NCBI GenBank assembly: GCA_903889245.1 | Contig: CAISWQ010000072.1 | Location: forward strand, 1 to 64,000 | DNA from: an uncultured Lentisphaerota bacterium | GTDB lineage: Bacteria > Verrucomicrobiota > Kiritimatiellia > CAIQIC01 | Direction of reading: 5' to 3' | Length of the DNA stretch: 64,000 bases | In this document: one piece after another, positions 19,587 to 27,658 of the stretch | How the letters are laid out: each line of letters begins with the position of its first letter | Position numbering within the stretch: position 1 is the first letter of the stretch | Made by a program: the position numbers and the translations under genes | Notes under the pieces: model-generated | Database searches by the model: none | Seen by the model: only the letters and a program-made list of their open reading frames with translations | What the model was told of the DNA's origin: nothing

Positions 19587-19734
19587 GCTTGCGTTTCCTT
19601 TTCGTTAGCGCGGACGGCGGAAAGTAGCGACCAAACCCCGTCCCGGCAAGCAAAAACCCGATTTGATTTTCCGCTTTTCCGGCGGGGCCGCATCCGCCAT
19701 GATGCGCGCGCTTTTCAGCACGAAGGAGAAAAAC

Positions 19735-21897
19735 ATGAGCGGTAAAATTCTGATGGCGGCGGTGGCGGCGGGGCTGGCGCTCGGCGCGCAGGCGGCGGAC
19801 AAACCCGCCGCGGCCGAGGTGCTCGCGACGATGCAGAAGGTCGCGGACTGGCAACTGGCGAATCCCTCGCCGAAGCCGCCGTGGTGCTGGGAGAAGGGCG
19901 CGCTGTACGCCGGCGTGATGGCGCTCGGCGATCTCGTGCCCGCCACGAAATATCGCGACGCGATGATGGAGGTCGGCCGCACGAACGCCTGGAAGCCGGG
20001 CGCGCGCCGCTACCACGCCGATGACTACGCCGTCGGCCAGATGTACTGCGAGATGTTCCAGCTCTACCGCGACCCGGCGATGCTCGCGCCGCTGCGCGCG
20101 GAGATGGACGCCATCCTCGCCAGCCCCGACACGCGGCCGATCGGCGGCGCGATCCACGCCGGCAAGAACAAGAAGGAGCCGATGCGCTACTGGTGGTGCG
20201 ACGCGCTCTTCATGGGTCCGCCCGCGCTCGCGCGCCTCTACGCGGCGACCGGTGAGAAAAAATACCTGGACTTCATGGTGCAGGAATGGAAGGCGACCAG
20301 CGATTACCTCTTTGACAAGGAGGAACGCCTCTACTTCCGCGACAACTCCTATTTCAAGAAGCGCGAGAAGAACGGGAAGAAGGTGTTCTGGAGCCGCGGC
20401 AACGGCTGGGTGATGGGCGGGCTGGTGCGCGTGCTGCAAGTCCTGCCGGCGGATCATCCCGACCGGAAGTTCTTCGAGACGCAGTTCACCGAGATGGCGG
20501 AGAAAATTCTTTCCATCCAGCAGCCCGACGGCGTGTGGCATTCGAGCCTGCTGAACCCCGAAGCCTTCCCGGTGGGCGAAGCCAGCGGCACGAGCTTCTT
20601 CTGCTACGCGCTGACGTGGGGCCTCAACCAGGGCCTGCTCGACCGCGCGAAGTTCGAGCCGGCGGTGCTCAAGGCGTGGCGCGGGCTGTGCGGCTTCGTA
20701 CAGGAGGATGGCAAGCTGACGCACGTCCAGCAGGTCGGCGCCGCGCCGGAGTCGTTCAAGGCCGAGCACACCGACACCTATGGCATCGGCGCGTTCCTGC
20801 TCGCGGGCAGCGAAATCTACCGGCTGGTCCTCGACAAGCCCGGCCTGACCGTGCAGGTGACGAGCGACCTCGCGGCGCTCCGTCCGCAACAGACGATCGA
20901 GCTCGACCTCGCGGCGGTGCAGGCGAAGCTGCCCGGCGCGCAGGCGGAGAACATCGCGGTGATGGAGGCCGCCGCCGGCCGCTGGCTGCTCGCGCAGGTG
21001 CTCGAAGGCAAACTGCTGTTCCAGTCCGACTTCCTGCCGAGGCAGACCAAGTGCTTCCGCATCCTCGCCGGCGTAGACCGCGCGCAGTTACCCGCCCCCA
21101 CCCTGACGACGTTCGCGCGCTTCGTGCCGGAGCGCGCCGACGACTTCGCGTGGGAAAACGACCGCATCGCCTTCCGCATCTACGGCCCGGCGCTGTGGAA
21201 GCAGGACGGCGAGAAGAAGACCGGCAGCGGCGTGGACGTGTGGTGCAAGCGCGTCCGCCAGCCGGTGGTCAACGCGATGTATAAGAGCGGCGATTATCAC
21301 CGCGACAACGGCGCGAGCGTGGACTGCTATAAGGTGGGCACCGCGCGCGGCTGCGGCGGCACGGCGCTCTGGGTGGACGGCAAGCTGAAAGCCGGCCGCT
21401 GCTTCGAGAGCTGGAAGCTGATCAGCGCCGGCCCCATCCGCGCGGTCTTCGAGCTGACCTACGGCGCGTGGGACGCGGGCGGGCGGAAGGTGAGCGAGAT
21501 CAAGCGCGTCACGCTCGACCTGGGCGCGAACTTCAGCCGCTTCGACTGCACGTTCACGGCCGAGGGCGCGGCGCCGCTGGCCGTGGCGGGCGGCGCGATG
21601 TATCACAAGGGCGCCGAGCTGGCCAACGGCAGCGACTGGGCGACCGTCTGGGAGCTGGGCGATGGCAAGGTCAACGGCATGATCGGCACCGCGGTGGTCA
21701 TGACCGGCGGCGATTTCAAGCAGACGGGCGATCACCAACTCCTGCTCAAGAACATCAAGCCCGGCGAGACGCTGACCTTCTTTGGCGGTGGCGCGTGGAG
21801 CAAGGGCGTGGACTATCCCGACGCCGCCGCGTGGAACGAGGCCGCCAAGGCGTTCGCCGCCCGCGTCGCCTCGCCCGTGAAGGTGGAGCTCAAGTGA
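19735..21897 (+). CDS. Unsaturated glucuronyl/rhamnogalacturonyl hydrolase (GH105) fused to DUF4861-like domain
   Basis: Signal peptide; RYWWCDALFMGPPALARLY, WSRGNGWVMGGL; C-terminal FVPERADDFAWENDRIAFRIYGPAL. Confidence 0.85.
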   Translation: MSGKILMAAVAAGLALGAQAADKPAAAEVLATMQKVADWQLANPSPKPPWCWEKGALYAGVMALGDLVPATKYRDAMMEVGRTNAWKPGARRYHADDYAVGQMYCEMFQLYRDPAMLAPLRAEMDAILASPDTRPIGGAIHAGKNKKEPMRYWWCDALFMGPPALARLYAATGEKKYLDFMVQEWKATSDYLFDKEERLYFRDNSYFKKREKNGKKVFWSRGNGWVMGGLVRVLQVLPADHPDRKFFETQFTEMAEKILSIQQPDGVWHSSLLNPEAFPVGEASGTSFFCYALTWGLNQGLLDRAKFEPAVLKAWRGLCGFVQEDGKLTHVQQVGAAPESFKAEHTDTYGIGAFLLAGSEIYRLVLDKPGLTVQVTSDLAALRPQQTIELDLAAVQAKLPGAQAENIAVMEAAAGRWLLAQVLEGKLLFQSDFLPRQTKCFRILAGVDRAQLPAPTLTTFARFVPERADDFAWENDRIAFRIYGPALWKQDGEKKTGSGVDVWCKRVRQPVVNAMYKSGDYHRDNGASVDCYKVGTARGCGGTALWVDGKLKAGRCFESWKLISAGPIRAVFELTYGAWDAGGRKVSEIKRVTLDLGANFSRFDCTFTAEGAAPLAVAGGAMYHKGAELANGSDWATVWELGDGKVNGMIGTAVVMTGGDFKQTGDHQLLLKNIKPGETLTFFGGGAWSKGVDYPDAAAWNEAAKAFAARVASPVKVELK

Positions 21898-21982
21898 CGA
21901 GGGGCGAGGGGCGAGTTTGATCGGACGGACCCGACCAATCTGACCGATCCGCCGACACAAGACACGAGACGAGAGACTCATC

Positions 21983-24058
21983 ATGCGTTCATTCAACCTG
22001 TTCTGGCTTGGCTTGGTTTGCACGGCGCTGGCGGCGCGCGCGCAGTTGCCCACGCTGCCGGCGACGCCGCGCGACCTCGAACGCGTGACGCTGCAACTGC
22101 GCGCGAAGTGGCTCGGCATTGACCTGACCAAGCCGCTTTCCGAGCAGAAGCCCGCCGACATCCAGCCGGCGTTGAGCTTGGCGCGCGAGCTGAAACCCGA
22201 CGGGAGCTGGCCCGACATTGATTACGCCAACCCGAGCCGCTCGGCGTGGCCGGCGTACAAACATCCGGCCCGCATCCTGACGCTCGCCATCGCGATGCAC
22301 CAGCCGGGGATCGCGCCGGAGGACCGCGCGCTGCTCAAGGACGCCACCCTGAAGGCGCTGAAGTGGTGGCGCCTCCACGACCCGCAGTGCCCGAACTGGT
22401 GGTACAACATCATCGGCGTGCCGCAGCAGCTTTCGGCGACGGGGCTGCTGATGGGCAGCGACCTCGACCCCGACGACATCCAGTATCTGCTCAAGAACAT
22501 CATGATGCGCGGCAAGCAGATCATGACCGGCCAGAACCGCGTGTGGCTGTCGGGCAACAACCTGAACTTCGGCCTGTTCATGCGCAGCACCCCGATGGTG
22601 CGCGACGCCGCCGACGCCATCTGGGACGAGGTCAAGATGACCACGCGCGAGGGCATCCAGCCCGACGCGAGCTTCCACCAGCACGGCGCGCAGCAGCAGT
22701 TCGGCAACTACGGTCTCTCCTTCGCTAGCGACATCCAGCACTGGTGGGCGATGCTGCGTAACACGAACCTCGGCATCCCACCCAAGAAGGTCAAGGCGGT
22801 GCGCCGCTATATGCTCGACGGCCAGGCGTGGATCACCTGGCGCGGCATGATGGACATCAGCGCGCTGGGCCGCCAGCTCCGGCCCCATGCGCAAGCGAGC
22901 AAGGCCGACAGCGCCATCCTGACGCTCGAACGCATGGCCGAGGTGGATGATGAACTCGCCGACCAGTATCGCGCCGCCGCCGCGCGCCTGCGGCCGGGCG
23001 CGACGAACGATCTGCTCGGCCTGCGCTGGTACTGGCGCTCCGACTACGGCGTCTATCGCCGCCCGGAATTCTGCGCCTCGGTCAAGGCCTGCTCGCCGCG
23101 CGTCATCGGCACCGAAACCTGCAACAGCGAAAATCTTTCCGGCCTCCACCTCGCCGATGGCGCGACCTATTTCTATCGCGACGGCCACGAATATGAGGAC
23201 ATCTTCCCGGTGTGGGACTGGCACCGCCTGCCCGGCACCACCGGCACCCGCGCCGCGAGCCTGACGCCGAACGATAAGAACACCAAGCTGCCCGGCGAGT
23301 TCACCGGCGGCGTCACCGATGGCGCGCGCGGCTGCGCGGCGCTCGACTTTCAGCGCGACGGCGTCAGCGCGCGCAAGGCGTGGTTCTTCGAGGGCGACCT
23401 CGTCATCTGCCTCGGTACGGGCCTCACCGGCAAGAACTGCACCGCGCCCGTGCTGACCTCGATCAACCAGTGCCTCAAGCGCGGCGAGGTCAAGGCGCAG
23501 AGCGCCGGCAAGGTGCTGACGCTGCCCGCCGAGATCGGCGTCCTGACCAAGGTCGCGTGGCTCGAACACGATGGCCTGCGCTATGAATTCCCCGACCTCC
23601 CCACCCTCTCCGCCGGCTCGCAGAAGCAGAGCGGCAACTGGGGCAGCGTCTTCAAGAACGCCGTCACGCCGCCCGACGATGTCACGCTCGACGTCTTCTC
23701 CGCGTGGCTCGACCACACCACGAAGCCCGCCGGCGCGCGTTACGCCTACGCCGTGCGTCCGCTCGCGGGAACCGCCCCGGCCTACCAGATTCTGGCGAAC
23801 ACGATCGAGAAGCAGGCGGTCTGCTGGGACCGCAAGCGCATCGCCGCGGTTTTCTGGACCGCCGGGCAGTTGACCACACCCGACGCCCACGTGATCCGCG
23901 TGGACATCCCCTGCCTGCTCGTCTGGGACGGGAAAAAAGTTTTCGTCAGCGACCCCATCGGCAAAGAGTGGGACGCCAACGTGACGCTTGACGGCAAGAA
24001 AATTTCGATTCACCTGCCGCACGGCGGCGACGCCGGCAAATCCGTCACCACCGAATAG
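21983..24058 (+). CDS. Polysaccharide lyase family 8-like (hyaluronate/chondroitin AC/xanthan lyase type)
   Basis: Signal peptide; NWWYNIIGVPQQL, DASFHQHGAQQQFGNYGLSFA. Confidence 0.85.
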   Translation: MRSFNLFWLGLVCTALAARAQLPTLPATPRDLERVTLQLRAKWLGIDLTKPLSEQKPADIQPALSLARELKPDGSWPDIDYANPSRSAWPAYKHPARILTLAIAMHQPGIAPEDRALLKDATLKALKWWRLHDPQCPNWWYNIIGVPQQLSATGLLMGSDLDPDDIQYLLKNIMMRGKQIMTGQNRVWLSGNNLNFGLFMRSTPMVRDAADAIWDEVKMTTREGIQPDASFHQHGAQQQFGNYGLSFASDIQHWWAMLRNTNLGIPPKKVKAVRRYMLDGQAWITWRGMMDISALGRQLRPHAQASKADSAILTLERMAEVDDELADQYRAAAARLRPGATNDLLGLRWYWRSDYGVYRRPEFCASVKACSPRVIGTETCNSENLSGLHLADGATYFYRDGHEYEDIFPVWDWHRLPGTTGTRAASLTPNDKNTKLPGEFTGGVTDGARGCAALDFQRDGVSARKAWFFEGDLVICLGTGLTGKNCTAPVLTSINQCLKRGEVKAQSAGKVLTLPAEIGVLTKVAWLEHDGLRYEFPDLPTLSAGSQKQSGNWGSVFKNAVTPPDDVTLDVFSAWLDHTTKPAGARYAYAVRPLAGTAPAYQILANTIEKQAVCWDRKRIAAVFWTAGQLTTPDAHVIRVDIPCLLVWDGKKVFVSDPIGKEWDANVTLDGKKISIHLPHGGDAGKSVTTE

Positions 24059-24086
24059 CACCCGCGCCAGCCCCCGGCCGGCGGCA

Positions 24087-24132
24087 TCTGGCGAACATCC
24101 CGGACTTTTAAAAGTCCGGGATGTTCGCCAGA
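24087..24132. repeat. Perfect 46-bp palindrome with no loop
   Basis: TCTGGCGAACATCCCGGACTTTT|AAAAGTCCGGGATGTTCGCCAGA read directly; 28 bp after the PL8 stop. Confidence 0.97.
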
Positions 24133-24138
24133 CGCGGG

Positions 24139-24267
24139 TTCCAAGCTTGGAAATTTTCACGCGGTTTTTTCCAAGGCTTGGAAAATGTGATGGCAATACG
24201 TTCCAATCCTTGGAAAACTCCGGCCCGCACTTTTCCAAGCCCGCTGCTGCGGGGCAAGTCCTTGGAA
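24139..24267. repeat. Palindrome array E, 4 units, last interrupted by 20 bp
   Basis: 24139-24152, 24169-24183, 24201-24215, half-sites 24233-24239 and 24261-24267. Confidence 0.93.
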
Positions 24268-24279
24268 ACGGAGACCAGC

Positions 24280-25110
24280 ATGAACATTATTCAGACGGCG
24301 GATGGTGAGGCCTACCGGCGGATGACGACGGCGGAACTGCGCGAGCGGTTCCTGCTGGCAAACCTGTTCCAGCCCGGCCGCCTCGAGCTGGCCTACACCG
24401 ATGTGGATCGCGCCGTGGTCGGCGGCAGCGTGCCGACGACGACGACGCTGACGCTCGAAGGCGGGCGCGAGATGGCGTGCGCCTATTTCTGTGAGCGGCG
24501 CGAGGCGGGCCTCATCAACCTCGGCGCGGCGGGCACGGTGACGGTGGACGGCACAACCTACGCGCTCGCGCCGCGCGAGTGCCTCTATATCGGCCGCGGC
24601 AGCAAGGCGGTCAGCTTTGCGAGCGATGCGGCAGCAACACCGGCACAGTTCTACCTCGTTTCCTATCCCGCACACGCGGCTTACCCGACGACGCACATCC
24701 CGCTCGCCAAGGCCAATCACGTCGAGCTGGGTTCGGCGAAGGACGCGAACCGCCGGACGATCCACCAGTTCATCCTGCCCGGCTTCGTGCAGAGTTGCCA
24801 GCTCGTGATGGGCTACACCGAGTTGCACGAGGGCAGCGTCTGGAACACCTTCCCGCCGCACACGCACGACCGGCGCACGGAGGTCTATTGCTACTTCGAC
24901 CTGCCGGCGAACGGCTGCGTGCTACACCTGCTGGGCGCGCCGGACGAGACGCGGCACATCGTCGTGCGCGAAAAGCAGGTCGTGCTTTCGCCGCCGTGGT
25001 CCATCCACAGCGGCGTCGGCACCGGCGGCTACCGCTTCGTCTGGGCGATGGGAGGGGAGAATCAGGTGTTTGGCGACATGGATGCGGTGGATTTGAAGAA
25101 GTTTTCGTGA
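24280..25110 (+). CDS. kduI: 5-dehydro-4-deoxy-D-glucuronate isomerase
   Basis: RERFLLANLFQPGRLELAYTDVDRAVVGG, YFCERREAGLINLGAAG, HTHDRRTEVYCYFDLP, WSIHSGVGT. Confidence 0.93.
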   Translation: MNIIQTADGEAYRRMTTAELRERFLLANLFQPGRLELAYTDVDRAVVGGSVPTTTTLTLEGGREMACAYFCERREAGLINLGAAGTVTVDGTTYALAPRECLYIGRGSKAVSFASDAAATPAQFYLVSYPAHAAYPTTHIPLAKANHVELGSAKDANRRTIHQFILPGFVQSCQLVMGYTELHEGSVWNTFPPHTHDRRTEVYCYFDLPANGCVLHLLGAPDETRHIVVREKQVVLSPPWSIHSGVGTGGYRFVWAMGGENQVFGDMDAVDLKKFS

Positions 25111-25152
25111 AGGATTAAGAGCAAGATTAGGATTACGATTAAGATTAAGAAA
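25111..25152. repeat. Hexamer tandem repeat (approximately ARGATT)n
   Basis: AGGATT AAGAGC AAGATT AGGATT ACGATT AAGATT AAGAAA. Confidence 0.88.
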
Positions 25153-25166
25153 AGTTGGAGGAAGAA

Positions 25167-25931
25167 ATGAGCGGAATTCTGGATAGCTTCAAGCTCGATG
25201 GCAAAGCGGCGATCGTGACGGGCGCGGCGCGCGGGCTCGGGCAGGCGATGGCCCTGGCGCTGGCAGAGGCTGGCGCGGATGTGCTGGCGGTGGATGTGCT
25301 CGATGCGACGGATACGCAGGCGCAAATCCGCAAGCTCGGCCGCAAAGGCGAAACCCTCACCGGCGACCTGACGAAGGCCGGGGTGCCGACCGATGTGGTC
25401 GCGAAGGCCGTGGCCGCGTTCGGCAGGGTGGATATTCTCGTCAACAACGCCGGCATCATCCGCCGCGCCGACTTCCTCGACTTCAGCGAGAAGGATTGGG
25501 ACGACGTGATGAACCTGAACATCAAGGCGCTGTTCCTGCTCAGCCAGGCGGCGGCGCGCGTGATGGTCAAGAACGGCCGAGGCAAAATCATCAGCGTCGC
25601 CTCGATGCTCTCGTTCCAAGGCGGCATCCGCGTGCCCTCCTACAACGCTTCCAAGAGCGGCGTGATGGGATTGACGCGCCTGATGGCCTGCGAACTCGGC
25701 CCGAAGGGCATTCAGGCGAACGCGATCGCTCCCGGCTACATGGCCACCGACAACACTGCGCCGCTCCGCGCCGACGCCGCGCGCAGCCAGGCAATCCTCG
25801 ACCGCATCCCCGCGGGCCGCTGGGGCACGCCGGACGACCTCAAGGGCGCAGTCGTGTTTCTCGCTTCCGCCGCATCGGATTATCTGAACGGTTACACGAT
25901 TGCCGTGGATGGCGGCTGGCTCGCGCGGTAA
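25167..25931 (+). CDS. kduD: 2-deoxy-D-gluconate 3-dehydrogenase (SDR)
   Basis: FKLDGKAAIVTGAARGLGQAMA, NNAGIIRRADFLDFSEKDWDDVMNLNIKALF, GYMATDNTAPLRAD; SD GGAGG before ATG. Confidence 0.9.
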   Translation: MSGILDSFKLDGKAAIVTGAARGLGQAMALALAEAGADVLAVDVLDATDTQAQIRKLGRKGETLTGDLTKAGVPTDVVAKAVAAFGRVDILVNNAGIIRRADFLDFSEKDWDDVMNLNIKALFLLSQAAARVMVKNGRGKIISVASMLSFQGGIRVPSYNASKSGVMGLTRLMACELGPKGIQANAIAPGYMATDNTAPLRADAARSQAILDRIPAGRWGTPDDLKGAVVFLASAASDYLNGYTIAVDGGWLAR

Positions 25932-25950
25932 CGCGTGGCAGGCCGGGGAC

Positions 25951-25975
25951 GGCCACGACGGAGCGTGGCCCTCCA
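25951..25975 (+). repeat. Dispersed REP-like element, copy 3
   Basis: GGCCACGACGGAGCGTGGCCCTCCA. Confidence 0.93.
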
Positions 25976-26009
25976 CGTCCGGGAAATTTCGCCAGCACCC
26001 CCCTGCAGA

Positions 26010-26067
26010 CTCCAAGGATTGGAAAAGCAAACGGGCCGGTTTTCCAAGCATTGGAAAACCGGCCCGT
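26010..26067. repeat. Palindrome array F, 2 units; second extended to a 17-bp stem
   Basis: 26010-26024 and 26042-26056; ACGGGCCGGTTTTCCAA-GCA-TTGGAAAACCGGCCCGT at 26031-26067. Confidence 0.95.
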
Positions 26068-26088
26068 AGCAGGTGGCGAGCGAGTTGT

Positions 26089-27648
26089 TCAGGTCGGCGG
26101 ATGCACGCGGTGGTGGCGGCGATATTTCCAGAGCAGGTAGAGGAAGCGCGGGTTGCCCACGAGGTAGCGGCGCCACAGACGGCGCGGCTCCATCACCAAG
26201 CGGAACAGCCATTCAAGGCCACAGCGCATCATCCAACGCGGCGCCTGCCGCACATGGCCGGAATGAAAATTGAAAGCTGCGCCGACGGCCAGCAGGGCGG
26301 CGGCGTTCAGCCGCCCGCGCATCCGGGCGACCCAGAAATCCTGGCGCGGCGTACCCAACCCACACCAGACCAGATCCGCGCCTGACGCGTTGATCTGCGC
26401 CACCACCGCCGCCTCCTCGGCCTCGGTCAACGCGCGGAAGGGCGGTGCGTAGGAGCCGACGATCCGCAGTTGGGGAAAGCGTTGGGTCAGGTTCTTCGTG
26501 AGGCCGGCGAGCACCTCCGGCGTGCCGCCGTAGAAAAAGTGGCGGTAGCCGCGCGCCTGTCCATACTCGCACAGCGCCAGCATCAGGTCGGGGCCATAAA
26601 CGCGGCTGACGCGCAGGCGGTGGCGGCGACCGAGCCAGACCAGGGGCATGCCATCGGGCACGGCAAGCCCGGCGGCGTTCATGACCTCCGCCATCCGGGG
26701 ATCATCCACACATTGCAGCATGGTATCGGTGGTACAGAAATGCACGTCGTGCCGTTCACGGCGTTCGATCCAGCCATCCACCTGACGCAGCACCTCGGGG
26801 ATGGAGGTGGCCGCGATGCGCGTGGCAAGGACGGGATAGTATTCCGGCGTGCGGGCTCCGGCCGTTTCGGGGGCGGGCAGAGGGAAGGGCCGCAGCCCGA
26901 TAAGTTGAAGTGCGATTTCAAATATGAAATGCGGGTTGTCCTTGAAGTAGCGCCGCCAGAGGCGCGGCTCGCGGATCAGGCGGTCCAGCCATTGGAAACC
27001 CGCCTTGCGCACCCAGAGCGGGGCCTCGCGTTTGACGCCGGCGTTGACATCGAAGGCGTAGCCGACCGCGCACAACACATGGGCGTTGATCCGTTCCAGA
27101 TGCTGGCGCATGAAATAGAGCTGGCGCGGCGTGCTCAAGCTGATCCAGAAGATGTCGGGCCGGGCGGCGTCCACCTGCCGGCAGAGGTCATCGAGTTCCG
27201 CCTCGGTCAGGTCCCGGAAGGGCGGCGTATAGGTGCCGACCACCTGGATGCCGGGGAAGCGTTCCTCCATTTTTTGCTGGAGCAACTGGGCGACGCCGGG
27301 ACCGGCGCCGTAGAAGAAATGGCGCCAGCCCTTGTCCGCCGAGTAACGACAGACCTCGCGCAGGAGGTCGGGGCCATAGACGCGCTCGATATGGCTGAAG
27401 CCAAAATGTCGGCCGAGCCAGACCAGCGGCATGCCGTCGGGCGTGTTCAGGAAGGACTGGTTCAGCACGCCACGCAGGTAGGGATTGCGATAGGCCTCCA
27501 TGACGCCGGCAACACCGAGCGCGTGGGAATAGACCTTGCGCTGGTTCACGATGGCGTCCTCGAACGCCTGGATCGCCTGCGCCATGTTGATGGCGTGGGT
27601 CTTGACGCCAAGCACACTGAACATCGGTATGGAAGGGGGGGGGGGCAT
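26089..27648 (-). CDS. Tandem-duplicated WecG/TagA/CpsF (GT26) glycosyltransferase
   Basis: Two full GT26-like domains: TPDGMPLVWLGRHFG...VYGPDLL and VPDGMPLVWLGRRHR...VYGPDLM; second domain has WCGLGTPRQDFW. Confidence 0.88.
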   Translation of the reverse strand: MPPPPSIPMFSVLGVKTHAINMAQAIQAFEDAIVNQRKVYSHALGVAGVMEAYRNPYLRGVLNQSFLNTPDGMPLVWLGRHFGFSHIERVYGPDLLREVCRYSADKGWRHFFYGAGPGVAQLLQQKMEERFPGIQVVGTYTPPFRDLTEAELDDLCRQVDAARPDIFWISLSTPRQLYFMRQHLERINAHVLCAVGYAFDVNAGVKREAPLWVRKAGFQWLDRLIREPRLWRRYFKDNPHFIFEIALQLIGLRPFPLPAPETAGARTPEYYPVLATRIAATSIPEVLRQVDGWIERRERHDVHFCTTDTMLQCVDDPRMAEVMNAAGLAVPDGMPLVWLGRRHRLRVSRVYGPDLMLALCEYGQARGYRHFFYGGTPEVLAGLTKNLTQRFPQLRIVGSYAPPFRALTEAEEAAVVAQINASGADLVWCGLGTPRQDFWVARMRGRLNAAALLAVGAAFNFHSGHVRQAPRWMMRCGLEWLFRLVMEPRRLWRRYLVGNPRFLYLLWKYRRHHRVHPPT

Positions 27649-27658
27649 GATGAGAAGT

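Noticed and set aside
17320-20889. Long ORFs opposite asd, leuB and GH105 (17320..18429, 18426..19745, 19456..20889)
   Set aside because: Antisense to well-supported genes; no recognisable motifs.
21989-24238. 749-aa minus-strand ORF
   Set aside because: Mirror of the PL8 gene; the N-terminal part merely translates the palindrome array.
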